Source: Erythroxylum novogranatense
Taxonomy: Eukaryota; Streptophyta; Magnoliopsida; Malpighiales; Erythroxylaceae
Assembly (NCBI GenBank): GCA_029891385.1
Contig: CM057233.1
Location: 27,387,852 to 27,451,851, forward strand
Reading direction: 5' to 3'
Length of the DNA stretch: 64,000 nt
A program made the position numbers and the translations under genes. Below, piece after piece: positions 24,309 through 36,700 of this stretch. The notes under the pieces are model-generated. The model worked only from the letters and a program-made list of their open reading frames with translations, searched no databases and was not told where the DNA came from. Numbering within the stretch: position 1 is the first letter of the stretch; every line of letters starts with the position of its first letter.

Positions 24309-26451
24309 TTGGGGCCCTAAGTCTCGTTACTAATCCCGAGGTGATCACTCGGGGCAATTAGGTGAGAAATTTGGCGGTAGCTATTGGCGAGTTTACTGTG
24401 GCGAAGATATGGCAATATTTCTATAGACCCTTCGGGAGAAGTTTGTCGCGGCCAATAACTGGCTTCATTGCGGCAAAGTCTCAAGGTCAAGCGAACACAC
24501 CCTTTAAGACAAATACGCCGCAACAGTAGTTAGGCTTTGCTATGGCGAAGTCCCCGGATTTAATTCGAGTACCTCCTGGGACAAATACACCGCGGCAAAA
24601 GGCTAGCTTCACCGCAACGAAATTACCAAAATCATGCATAATTACCCTTCGGAAAAGGTTCACCGCGATCAAGATCTGGCTTCGCCGCGGCGAAACCTTT
24701 AGTTCTGAAAACCAAAAACCTAACATTCAACACAAAATTCTGCACTTACACATTACTAATTTCCCACAACCATCAACTCAACAACAAGATAAACATAAAT
24801 ATACACAAAGGACTTCTTGAAGTCTCATTACTCAACAAAATGAAGTTTGAACATAGCTTTAGTTACATATCAACCAACATATCAATAACTTAATACAAAA
24901 TAGAAACGGATGCTCATGTTTGATATGCTGTTAAAGCTACTCAAAAGTAATTAAACTAACTTAATTACTAAATGTAGCTATCTCGGAGTTTCCAAATGCC
25001 TTGCAAGGATCAACGATCTTCTTGTTCTACACCTGAGGAGTGAAAAATAATGGGTTGAGCTACAAAATTTAGTGGCTAATATATTTATAGCCCTCAGTAA
25101 TGAGCCACATAATCAAGCATATATATATATATATATATACACATATATGTTTATGCCTCATCTTATTCTAACAAGTCAATCACCCACAATTCTAGCTCAA
25201 AAACTCATAATTAAAGAAGTTAACGCATAACACATAACATGTACATTTAACCATCGAATATACCACTCAAATGCATCATGCTTGATAAATCAAAGATGAA
25301 ATGTACAAACAAATGGCTTGAGAGTTTCATAGATAGAAATGACGAAACCGAAGTTTACACCATAAGCAAAATGATTCTGTTTTTAGGATCTCATATGCCA
25401 CAAGCGGGCAATCAGGAGAAGGCTATAAGTCAACGTGTACGTGACTAATGAAATGGTTTCTCTCTTGCCCAAACACAAGCAAATATTCATGCTTAATTCA
25501 ATTCATGACATATTCACATTTTCATGCTTTTCAAGCTATTTCCTCTTTTGCTTATACAAAATGTCATAACATCATTTATGACATAACATGGTAACAATCA
25601 TAATACATTTTCCACATTCACAACAATTCCATTTCAAACAATTAAACATATACATTTACAAGTAAACAATTGCCTATTCACACAACAACTATAAACACAT
25701 TACCCACCTAATTTCGCTTGAAAATCCAAACTCAAGATTGTCTTTCCTCTTGCTCTTGGGTGAGGTTTCCTTGATTCCCTTCAATTAAACCAAGTTTCCA
25801 TTAAAAACATCATTCATTGAAAATTCATAAACTTCAACAATCAAAAAGAGTAAAATTAAGCTTAAACTTAAGCTACCCATGGTTTATCTAGGTTAGAAAA
25901 ACCAAAACTTAGTTAAAATCCATGAAAGATCAAAATGGGTTCTTCTTTCTCTTTCCCTCTTCATTCCTAACACAAAATCCCATTCCCTTCCTAACTCCTT
26001 TTGTTTTTCTAACAAAGCAAGAAGAAAAGATGAAGAAGATTACCTTAGCTTAGCCAAATCCTCTTCCTTCTTCTTCTTTCCACGTTTTTCTCTCTTCTTC
26101 CCTAGCTTCCATGATTTTCTTCTCTTCTCCTCTCTTCTTTCACGTTTTCTCTTCTTTCTCTTTTCTTCTCACACTCACACTCAAACATACTTCTCTTCTT
26201 TTTCTTCTTTCTCATTTATTCAAGACCACATTTTGGTCTTAGTCTTCCAGTCATACCCCTCCTCATTTAAGCTAATGCCTATTTACTCCTTAGTCCATTA
26301 ATACCATCCTATACTCCAATTTAATTTTAACATTTCCATTCTAATTTCTAATTGCTACTTATGCTCACTAAATTAATGAATCAATTCTAAAAATAAATAA
26401 ATAAATAAATAAATGAATAAATAATAATAAAAAAGAAATTGGGGCCTAATA
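24309..26451 (-). mobile_element. Insertion of LTR-like DNA in the RTE fragment
   Basis: The copy at 28707-29060 runs on from AAGTTAT into CAATATCAACC. In the left copy these two parts are separated by this ~2.1-kb block (left border after GAGTTAT, right border at AAGTTATAATAATATCAACC). The block is noncoding, with GC-richer words (GCCGCGGCGAAAC) near 24.4-24.7 kb. It resembles an antisense LTR, but no clean TG...CA ends were identified. Confidence 0.4.
25121..25145. repeat. Short (AT)n microsatellite
   Basis: An alternating AT run of about 20 bp followed by ACACATATATG. Confidence 0.8.
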
Positions 26452-26499
26452 AGTTATAATAATATCAACCTTAGGAAATAGAAAGCAATAATAAAAATT

Positions 26500-28702
26500 G
26501 GGGTCCAATGTGCACTTTTGACCCAACAAAAATTAAGTCAAGGCCATGCAACATTAGTGTATGACCGTGTATTCCAAAATACCTAATTCATGGCCATGCA
26601 ACCATAATGCATGCCAGTGCATAACAACAAATAAGTCACGGTTGTGCAATATTAAAGTACGGCTGTGCTCACCCATCTAGATTTTAGATGGTTGAGATTT
26701 TTGGTGGACATGTAGAGCCATGTGTTTCGAGTCTATTAGTTTAATTCTCATGTCATTTGGAGGTCAGAAGAAGGAGATATGACAAAAATATCAAAGGATG
26801 TTCAAATTGTCTCCAGCCATAGAAGTCACGATCGTGTAGGACTACGATTGTGAGATTTCGGTTGCATCTGGAAAGTCACGAAAGCACGATCGTGAGACTC
26901 TAGACACTAGCGAAAAGTCACGATTGTGCGGAAGCACGATTATGCTTCTCCATTTTCTCTCCCAAAGCCACGATCGTGCTACTTCTTCCTTCTTCTTTCG
27001 AAGTTGTTGTTCTCTCTTCATTTTTTTTCTTCTTCCTCTCTTTTTCTTTTCTTTCTCTTAATCCAACATCTCTAACTTATCTCAACCTCATTTTCAACTT
27101 CCATTGAACACAACACATTCAAAAATAGATCAAGAACCATGATTAACACCAATATAAAAAACGATATATACTCACGCATATTCCTTTTTCTACACTTCTT
27201 CACTTTCTTTTCTTTTTAAACCAACACTTTTAACTGGATTCTACTTACATTTTCTCTTCATTTTCTACTCTTATTTCAGCCCCATATCATTCACAAACAA
27301 ATCGAAAATCCCATATTGTTCAAAAACATCAAAAATAGAACATCCACGCATCTCCATCCATTTTTCCTGCATTTCTTCTTTCATTTTTCTACACTTTAAA
27401 TTTCTGTACATTCTCCATTTTCTTCTAACTTTCATTTCAAATAATTCTTACACATAACTAGACAATTCCATTTTCTTCTAACTTTCATTTCAAATAATTC
27501 TTACACATATCTAGACATCACTTCACACCTATTTCTTATCTCTAAACTCATTTTTAGTTCATTCCTAGAACTCAAAACAAAGTATATACATATTAGCTTT
27601 TCATAATTTTCTGCACTCTCCCTATACACGTTTTAAATGATTTTTCTAACTGAAAAATCATTTTAACACCATCTTATATCATATTTATCATCAAATATGA
27701 AAAATCAACACATACGGCATACCAAAGTTTTTCACTCACATTTTAGCTAAACACTCATCCTCATTGTATAAACACTTACTATTAACTAATGTGATGCATG
27801 TTTTACCTTTACAAAACAATAAAACCTATACGGTACTTACTTGTTTAAAGCTCTAACATCTTTAAAATCACGTGAACCATGGCTTTCCAATAAGACCCGA
27901 TCATCATCAATCGAGAGTTGCAAGGTTAGATATTTTAGTTGTAGTGTAGAAGATAACAAAAAGAGGTGGCAAACTGAAAATGAGAGCAAGGCTTGCATTG
28001 TGAGGGTGAGACATTTCTGAAAGAAATGAAGCATCCAGAAGATGGAGAAAAATATCTCGAAGAAGAATAGTAAGTCAAGAAAAAATAGTGACTTGTTCTT
28101 TCAAGTGAAAAGAAACAAGACTTGTCTTTTAAGTTCAAAAGAAACGTGACTTGGTCATTTAAGATTAACTTTAGAAGTGACACTTATCACTCATCCATCT
28201 TTTAAGGCTTTAAATTAGTTCTCATTTAACTAGTCCAACTAACTCTAAAATTTTACTACAATTGTCTCCTAATTTTTAATATCATTTTCTCTCAATTTCT
28301 AAAGTCATCTATAAAATTGTTCAATATCATTTAACTTTCATTTCTATTACCATTCATCAATTTTTTTCCTAGTCCAGTAATATACCTAGCATTTTTTGAA
28401 AAATTCCCTTAAATTTACTAAAAAATTTAAATCAACAAGTACATTCTCCAAATCAATTTTCCATATATATAAAACCTGAAATTCTCAATGAAAATCGCAT
28501 TCCACATAAATAAATTAATTATATCCAGAAATGTTAATGAATGCATGTACAATCATTTTAATGTATGCAAAAATTCAAATTTACACGTGTGTACGCTGAC
28601 ATTATGCATGAGAATGAAAATGCGTTTTTCTTAATCTCTCTTTGATCTCACATGCACCGTATTTTAGGGGTTTGACCCTTAGCATGAAAAATGAGATGTT
28701 AC
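26500..28702 (-). mobile_element. LTR-like noncoding block ending GATGTTACA
   Basis: About 2.2 kb with no coding motif. Near 26530-26680 a ~50-bp phrase (GGCCATGCAAC...GTATGACCGTG) is imperfectly repeated. At 26825-26990 CACGATCGTG-like palindromes cluster. Its right end reads GAGATGTTACA (about 28691-28702), like the antisense start of a chromovirus LTR. Probably an old solo LTR in minus orientation. Confidence 0.4.
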
Positions 28703-28706
28703 ACCC

Positions 28707-29060
28707 CACCTACTTTGTCTCCTAGATGCATGCTATGTGAATCTTATATTTATTTAAAATCTTCCTTAATTCTAATAACTTTCCTATAAGAGTTTTGATG
28801 TTTCAAGAATCTATTCATTATTTGTCAACATTTTATTGTCTCCTTATCCCAAAACTTGCTTAAGGGCCCTAACATTGTTACAAGAAGTCAAAGCAATCAT
28901 ACCTACGCTAACACCACAAGCTATATAAAATAAGCACAACAATGCCCTAATGACTCTAAGATTACTCAAGAATAGAAAAAAATATCTAGGGCTTAAAAAA
29001 AGCCAGATAAAAGTGAAAAATAGAAATTGTAATAATATAAAAAGAAACTCAAATAAGTTA
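28707..29060 (-). pseudogene. Second copy of the RTE LINE 5' endonuclease segment
   Basis: Direct copy of 23953-24308 with about 10% divergence, from CTACTTTGTCTCCTAGATG to the TATAAAAAGAAA...AAGTTAT region. It contains only the start of the endonuclease domain and is interrupted by stops. Confidence 0.7.
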
Positions 29061-29314
29061 TACCAATATCAACCTTAAGAAATCGATAGCAATACTAAAA
29101 AAAAAAAGAACAAAAGCAATCACAAAAAAGTAGAGAAGAATCCTGATGTCAAAATAGTGATTTCCACTAATAATAATTATCACAAATAGTGATAATAAGG
29201 AGACAAAACAGAAAAGACCCCAGTTGGAGTGAATCTAACATAAGTTTCCTATAAAGTGGAGTGACTTTCTAGTTTTTATGTAAAACAAAGAACAAGAAGT
29301 TTAACTTTTGTATA
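29061..29314. other. A-rich interval left of the inverted repeat
   Basis: Continuation of the RTE-related sequence followed by A-rich DNA. No gene was seen. Confidence 0.4.
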
Positions 29315-30440
29315 GCGAAGAAGATTAATTTCAAAAAACGAATGGAACCATAGAAAGTTTGAAGTTGTTTGCAACAAATTTAGAGGATGACCAAAAAAGG
29401 TACAAATAAGATCAAAAACACAAATTTTGAAATATAAAAAAAAAAAGAGAATTTTATTTTTTCTTACACAATTTAAAAATTTTCTCTTTTTTTTAATATT
29501 TCAAACATATTCGGGTATAAAACAAATATTAAAAACCAAATACTAAAGAAGAGAATGTAACATTTTACATTTTTGTCGATTATGATCCCTAATTATAATG
29601 GTCTTGATCAGTGAAGTTGAAAACCCTAATTACAATTGTGATGAAGGATGAATGCTTTAGAAGATTATTGACCAAAGAAAGCGAGCCTGTTGTAAGCAAG
29701 CATAATTTTTATTTATTGCTTTGTGAGCGACGCTGCTCTCTCTCTTCCTCCTAGTCTAGTCCAACGCCTCGTCCGTCCATACTATCATCCGTCATTTGCT
29801 CTTCACATCGCCAACCAACACTTCTACATTGTGTAGTGACCAAAGTGAGTGAGCGTGGCGCTTGACTTTTCTGTTTTCTTTTCACATTAATTATAACTTC
29901 TTAATGTGTGGATTTTCTTCTTCTCTTCTATTCTCTCCCTCGATGTAAGTTTTCAATTCACATTCTTGCATGATTTCTTGATTTTGTATAATTATTACGG
30001 TTAATGGGGGAAATCAATATTTAATTTGACTTTGAGCTTTGTCATTAGATAGAGGATTTTGAAAGTTTTTGTTATTTTGGGCAACTATTTCTTGTTTGCC
30101 CCGTGCTCGTTTGCTGTAATATGGCTTTACGCTTTTCCGCTCAGTTCGTGTTTGACAAAAGTTCCAAGAGATCCACTGAAGCTCGCGTATCAAGAATTTA
30201 ATTTTTTTCTCTTTATTTTAGCATATTCATTCTTTTATATCTTTGTTAGTCTTGTGCCCTGTTGGTTTACCTATGAGTTCTATTACCATATTGCGTTACA
30301 AAAAAAAAATGAAGCGATTGTTACCGGCTTCATGGGAATTTTACCTTTCACTTCTTCAGCCCCAACTATGTTTTGTTGTGGAGTACCATTATGACTTTGT
30401 GCTAGGTCTGTTTTTCGATGATGTTTTGTTTGGTGTTGCA

Positions 30441-30890
30441 GGTGGGAAGTTAATCATGAATGGAAATGCTTTTAAGGCTTTTAAAGCCCAGGTCCCCATT
30501 GCATGGAGTCCTCATTTGTACATAACCTTGGTAAGGGGATTCGGGAACCGTAAGGCTTCCAGGCGTACCTTAGAGGCATTGCGTCTTCGTAAGTGCAATC
30601 GAACTGTGATGCGATGGAATACTCCGACGATTAGGGAATGGTCCAACGAGTTTTAGCATAGGCTATGATTTGTCTTTAATAGTTAGCTGCTCACAAAGCT
30701 GTATTGATCGCTTTCCTAGATAATGAATGTCACATTTATCTTGAGTTAAGAGGTTAGTTCGATTGAGGCAGAAGAAATGTACAAGGCTCGTAAGCAAAAT
30801 GTGGCAAGTCATCAAGCTCGCGTCCTCCATTTGGTCATAGACCACCAATCTGCTCCAAAGAAGCGACTCTACTTAATTGAAACTTACCTT
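30441..30890 (+). pseudogene. Degraded copy of the mitochondrial ribosomal protein uL30 gene
   Basis: Inverted copy of the intact gene at 61619-62043. The start at 30456 and the first 27 codons are sound (AFKAFKAQVPIAWSPHLYIT). The IPGTRRLHRRT segment then reads FGNRKASRRT through small indels, and a one-base deletion shifts the frame at IREWSNEF. The 5' splice site after codon 66 has lost its AG/GT context (GAGTTTTAG instead of CAGGTTTTAG). The exon 2 acceptor CTTCAG reads CTTGAG. The C-terminal codons are also altered. Nearly every lesion falls on a CAG or CTG of the intact copy, so part of the decay may be a sequencing artefact. Confidence 0.85.
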
Positions 30891-31650
30891 TGGAGGCCTC
30901 TTTCATATTGAGGTGCAAGTTTTTGCCTATGAAATATGTACTCTATTTAAGCATTTGACTTATCGCACAATTTCCTTGAGGTTATCTAGTGAATTTACAT
31001 GTTCTTAACTTCATAATCTGGTGTTGGCTGAAATACATTTATTTAGTGACCATCTTATTCCTATTTTCAGGCTTTTGTTGTTGATCAATGTCTAGCTCCG
31101 ACAAGTGCTAGATTCATGATTTTGATGTCGTATTTTTCGTCAATGATTGTCTAAGATTTGAAAGTTTCATCAATGAATGAGAAGAAAAGAGTTTCTTCTT
31201 AGTTGCACCGTTTCAGTATCTCTAGATTGATTAAATAATACCTGAAATTGTGGTTTTTTTTTTAAAAAAATTTATTAAGGGCTTGAAGGACTACATTGAA
31301 TCACTTATCTGGGTATCATGAAGCAGCAACTACCCTCCGTTCATTCTCAGTGATAGCAGCGGCGGCTGAAATTTTCAAATTTGCACTGTTCTAGATTTTA
31401 TTTTCTATTATCGGCTTTTAGTATAGGTGTAGTCATTTTGGACATCATTTGAAAAAAAGGCTACAGGTGAACATGCAAAATCTGAAGAGATACTTTTCAA
31501 GTTTCAATTGGTACTCTTGGTGAGGTTAGCTGCAATTTATGTAGCTTTGGATATTCAGTTTCAAGATAAAAAGGTACTCTCAATTGAGAAGGTTGGACTT
31601 CAGTCCTTATTGACTGAGCTATTCCTTTGAGCTAACTAAAAGATAAAGCT

Positions 31651-32100
31651 GTGAAACTGCGTAAGAATCACTGTTCCTTGTACAAAATAACAAACCTTTT
31701 CTCCATTAACAGAGAAAAACGAACAGTTGATAGGATCTATACATACCCTGCGGAAGTAGAAACTACCTATACATGCATGGAATGGATTCTACCTGTGCTG
31801 TCAAGCAATATTCTGTCTGTCAAACTATCAGGTGAAAACAAAAATCTCGATTATTCCTTTTTCTCCATAGGTGGAAGACAGTAGAGCACCAAAGAATTCA
31901 TAGTTGTAGGACTTTACCCTTTTTCTGGAAAATTTTAATGGTCTAATTCAGCTCCTCTCCAGGCTGCACCTGAACTACACCTTTGCGGAAAATGTGCAAC
32001 TGGATAAAAAGAAGCCAGAAATTCTGCCTACTTCAATGTTCCTTTAAATGATATCCTTTCACATTTCACGTTGGTGAAGCTTTTGAGCAACGTTAAAATC
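31651..32100 (+). pseudogene. Unidentified gene fragment
   Basis: An open frame of 77 codons (31651-31884) with a non-repetitive composition (VDRIYTYPAEVETTYTCMEW). Frames after it read STKEFIVVGLYPFSG-like and LNDILSHFTLVKLLSNVK-like stretches. It looks like decayed exon sequence of a host gene or transposon gene, but I do not recognise the family. The inverted copy at 43338-43571 keeps the same frame. Confidence 0.35.
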
Positions 32101-32159
32101 TAGTTGGAGGGTGTCGTCGTTAATCAGAATAATTACGATTCCAAATGGATGTCCCAGAG

Positions 32160-32275
32160 AGGAGTGCATATAGTCAATATGGAAGGCCATTGGGAAGCGA
32201 CAGAAGAAGAGACAAGTTGTGGGCTGGGACATCCATTGGGAAGCGACAGAAGAAGAGGAGTGCATATAGTCAATA
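32160..32275 (+). repeat. Local complex duplication
   Basis: AAGCGACAGAAGAAGAG and GAGTGCATATAGTCAATA each occur twice in shuffled order. The inverted copy near 42970-43060 has single copies and the unrelated sequence GACTGTCAGTCTCGTC in their place. Confidence 0.75.
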
Positions 32276-32305
32276 CGTAAAGTTTCAACTACCTCCTCTC
32301 CATTT

Positions 32306-32737
32306 AAGATATTCATCAGTGGCCTGCACGGGTAGCTTGGTTGATCAACTAACAGGGTCAATTGAAACAAGGTCCTAGGTTCGACTCCTGGTAACGGGAG
32401 GCAGTGGACCGCTCTGTTAGGGGGCTGACCAAGATACCGTGATTCAATCCTCCAGCGGTGGTCGGGCTTGTGACTGGGGGCTCTTGGGGTTGGGGATCAA
32501 CCTTTTGGAACAAGATATTCATCAGTGTGCCCGCACCGGTAGCTTGGTTGGCCAACTAACATGGTTAATTGGAACAAGGTCCTAGGTTCGACTCCTGGTA
32601 ACGGGAGCCAGTGGACCGCTCTGTTAGGGGGTTGACCAAGATTATACAGTGATTCAATCCTCCAGCGGTGATCGGGCCTGCGACTGAGGGCCATTGGGAT
32701 TGGGGATCAACCTTTTGGAACAAGATATTCATCAGTG
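32306..32737 (+). mobile_element. tRNA-derived SINE dimer
   Basis: Two ~190-bp SINEs (32322-32511 and 32528-32721), each with A box TAGCTTGGTTG and a perfect B box GGTTCGACTCC. Both end GGGGATCAACCTTTTGGAAC. Three identical 16-bp direct repeats AAGATATTCATCAGTG lie before, between and after them (32306, 32512, 32722). They are target-site duplications of sequential insertion into the same site, or a product of unequal exchange. Confidence 0.88.
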
Positions 32738-32809
32738 TTTATAGGATTGCCACAATCTGATGATTCAATTTTGGATGATGGTCATTTGGAATATCTAATA
32801 TCAGTTTGA

Positions 32810-33050
32810 TTGAAATTGTACACTCTGTTCTTCCAAAATCTCATCCGTTTGTGCACCTTCTCCCTCCAAATTATCATCCATTTGTGCACCTCGTCCCTTC
32901 ATATTCTCATCCATTTGTGCATCATGTCCTTTCACGTTCTCATCATCGTCAATAGCATTAATATGTCTACACGACGAGTTACGTATACATCAACAATTTC
33001 ATGTATTTGCATTAGGATTGCTAGCATAATACAACTTTGATATAACTTTC
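32810..33050 (-). pseudogene. ORF remnant with three 11-residue repeats
   Basis: On the minus strand the C-terminal end of an open frame reads three tandem units of the form (D/G)AQMD(E/D)N-acidic, 33 bp each, before a stop. The copies at 42300-42450 and 44460-44690 are the same. Upstream frames contain stops. The origin is unknown; it could be the tail of a transposon-encoded protein. Confidence 0.4.
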
Positions 33051-33740
33051 AGTGACTCCTTAAAAGATTAAACTGGGTTCAATGTGCCTTATCAATTTGA
33101 TCATACTCTAACTCCAATCCCATCTTGTTTATTTGTCTATTACTAACAAAGTCAACATTAATATTGTCAAATGTAGCAATATCCTCACCAACACATCTAA
33201 ATTTAGACTGTTAACATGAAATTTCCACAATCAAAAAGCCTTATACTTCCATATTGAGCTATTAAAACCTATAAATTTTAGCATACATGCAAGTTAAAAT
33301 AAAAAAGCAATGCAATAATTATCAAAAATATCATGTTGATTATCATAAAATAAAAAAGGAATGCAATGATTCCATGCAATTTTTGACCCTTTTGACTCAA
33401 AATATCATGAAGGTGCTGTCATATATACTTCATTTCCTGCTGTGAACTATTAGAAATAACATGTTGATTCAAAATATTGCACTCAATTGTAAAAGTGGCA
33501 ATGTATATGTCAGATGATCATGGACTGGCAAAAAAAGGAAGGAAAAAAGACAATACCTATTCCTCTTTTAAGAAAATGTTTTAATCAAAATACAATAGAG
33601 ATTTTATTAGACATATTTCATTATCTATCTCTATCATTCATAATTAAATACGCCCAACACGATTCTAGACAAAACAAAGAATAAAAACCTCAAACATCAT
33701 TCAACATAACCATGTTATTGTAATAATATATTTCACTTTA
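33051..33740. other. AT-rich part of repeat block B without recognised gene
   Basis: No domain could be read in either strand. A 64-codon frame on the inverted copy (41777-41971) contains HLHDILSQKGQK and then a hydrophobic low-complexity end. It is too short to assign. Confidence 0.4.
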
Positions 33741-36700
33741 TCAACAACATGAACATGTCCGACGAGCGGACAACTAATGAGAATTCTGATGTATCAGTGA
33801 AGGAAAAGCTAACAGAGTAGGAAACCGATAGCTATGCAGTAATTTCACATAATCTAGCCTCTTTGACTATTGAACCATCAGTGAATCATTTAGAACAGAG
33901 TGTCAGTTCTTAATTGGAGGATAATTTCCATATCCAGGCAACTTCTAAAAACTTGATGCATGGGAAAGATTCAACGTAGACTGTAATTGAGATAATACAA
34001 GAAAGTTCAAATCCCCTACTGAACAACCTATCTAGTGACGTATATGGGATGTCCCAGTAGTGCAGGAAGCTCCAATTTCTGAACAAGGGGACTGCTCTAA
34101 CTGTGAGAAAATAACAGACAACAACAAGCAAATTCGTCTAAATGCTTAGATTACCCAACAAGCTAAAGAGGGGGAAATAATTACCGAGCAACAAATAAAA
34201 ATGAGCACTATAATTCTAGTAGAGGCTAAACCAATTGCGAAATTAGTGGCCCAATTAGCTAGCTCAAAAAGGAGATCCTTAAGGAGAAGGGATAAGAATA
34301 TACTCAAAGGGGAATATTCCCTAACCCTGTGTTTGGTTACTGTCCCGTGAGTTGGGACAGTAGACAGGACCAAAAAAATGATGGTTAAGGAGATGTGATG
34401 GACAAAAAGCCTCCTATCGTAGGGCTTCTAGAAACCAAAATGAAACCTACACATATGGACTTGATCTCGAGGCTTTTGGGATCAAAATTGACATTCTATT
34501 TCAAATCATTCCTCACATTATAATGGTCGAATCCTATGCTTCTATAATTCCAATAAAATCATAGTCCAAGTAGTGGTAGAAAATGAGCAACTTATCCATT
34601 TGAATTGCAAGTTGAAAGGGGCATATATGGCCGTTAACCTCTCATTAATTTATGCTTCCAATTTCCAATTCCAAATAGCCTCTTTATGACATTATTTTGC
34701 AGTCTTTGGCAACTACAACTACTAATCCTTGGCTTTTAATTGGAGATTATAATTGCATACTCACTGACAATGGAGTAGAAGGCGGAAGGGGATTTCACAC
34801 TACTACAAGATGTGAGTTAGCATACTTCTTTTGCAAAGCTAAAGTCATTGATATGAGATTCAAAGGGACACTATTTACTTGGTCTAACAAACAACAAGGA
34901 CAATTGCTAATTCAGAAAAAGCTTGATAGAGCTTAATAAACCAAAGTTGGTTGGCTCAGTACCCTCACTCCTATGCTGAATTTGGGGTAAACTCTTTCTT
35001 AGATCATTCCTCTATCAACATTCACAATACAGAAATTTTATAATAGCCTAGGGCTTCTTTTAGATTCTTTAATGGCCTCTTATTATTGGAAGGGTTTATG
35101 GACTTGATGAACTATAATGTAGATGGTTTTAAATCGTTCTAACTTATGCAAAAGCTGATAAGGGTTAAACAATCTCTTAAAACTTTCTTGAAAGCTAATT
35201 AGAGTCAGATTAATGTCACTAATTAGTTTCTTACTGAGGCTCAAAAGTCTTGCTATCTATCTCCACATAATAATCTTCTAAAGTAGACAGAATGTGCTAA
35301 ATTAAAGGATCATTAAGAGGCTCTGACTTTGCATAATTCAATCTTAAAGTAGAAAGCTCGTATAAATTGGAAGAGATGTTGACTCCAATACCAAATTCTT
35401 CAATGCATCTCTTCTTGCAAGGAGGATAGGCTCTTCTTGCAAGGAGGATAGGAATATAATTGTTGAACTTAAAGACCACTCGGGTAATTCTCTTACCAAG
35501 AATCTTTATTTAGGCTTATAAGGGAATTCTTTCTACAGCTTATGGGCACTGAAGCAAGTTCTTATAATACTCAATATAATCGTGATCTCTTTATTAGTCA
35601 CCTTTTGCAGGAACTTAATGAATCAATCTTTACTCCATTCATGAGCTCGGAAGTTAAGGAGATCTTATTTAACTTACATCACTCTAAATCTCCAAGGCCT
35701 GATGGGTTCACTGCAAGGTTTTTCCTAAAGACTTGGGTGATTACAGACAATCTGTTTATGGAAATAGTCTTGGAGTGTTTATCCTCTTGTCAAATACTGA
35801 AGGAGATAATACATTTGTCTGCTTCCCAAAAAGCTAAATCTTGATACAATGGCGAACTATAGATCTATCTTTTGATGCAACACGATCTACAAGGTAGTTG
35901 CAAAACTCCTTGCTAATAGATTGAAGACTGCTTATCTTCAATGATAAATCCAACTCAAAATGCATTTATACAAGGCAGATCTATAAGGGATAACATGTTG
36001 CTTATGCAAAAGATCTTGAAACATTATAATTTTGGGAGGAATATTAAAAGTTGTTATTTGAAGATAGATTTCTTTAACGATTTTGATATTGTTAATTGGA
36101 AGTTCATACAAATTTGCATGGAAGCCCTAGAATTCCCATAAAAAATCATTAACTAGATTTTGATGTGCTTATAAACCACTTCAATCAATATTCTTATTAA
36201 TGGGATACCTACCAAGCCATTATCTTATGCTAGAGGTATCAGATAAAGGGACCCTCTCTCCCCTTATCTATTTACACTTGTTATGGAAGGCCATTCTCGA
36301 CTCATCAATAAGGTTATTGGTCCCAATAGCAACTTTCAATACTATAATTAATGTAATACTTCCATGCTCAACCACTTGATGTTTCCTAATGATTTGATCC
36401 TTCTTTTAGGTTCAAAAACACACAATCAGTGTAAATGCTAAAGGGAATTCTTTTGTAGTTTTCCAAATTGTTAGGTCTAGTAGTGAATGTAAATAAAAGT
36501 AGTTTATACTATGCTAAAGATGTGAGGAACTATGTGGAATTCTCTTGGATTACTAATTTTAAGCTTTATGACCTTCCTCTCATATATCTGGGAGTTCCCA
36601 TTTCGTATACAAAGCCAAAGTATTCAAACTGTATTTCACTCATAGAAAGGATCAAAGCTCGAATTAATGCCTGGCAAAATAGATTCTTGTCACTTGCTGC

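Larger units (their letters stand above)
31321..34222 (+). repeat. Repeat block B, first copy (direct)
   Basis: Occurs three times: here, inverted at about 41030-43943, and in part direct at 43962-45866. It contains an unidentified gene-like fragment, a SINE dimer, a remnant with 11-residue repeats, and the 5' part of an L1. The shared part ends at AATTCTAGTAGA, where this copy runs on into the full L1 body. Confidence 0.88.

Noticed and set aside
32322..32420. tRNA gene candidates at GGTTCGACTCC
   Set aside because: A and B boxes are present, but no cloverleaf with paired acceptor stem is apparent. The repeated 190-bp unit with target duplications identifies a SINE.
33910..34131. 73-codon frame MLVVVCYFLTVRAVPLFRNW-type, present in all block B copies
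   Set aside because: It is the antisense shadow of the degenerate L1 5' region. Its preservation reflects recent duplication, not selection.
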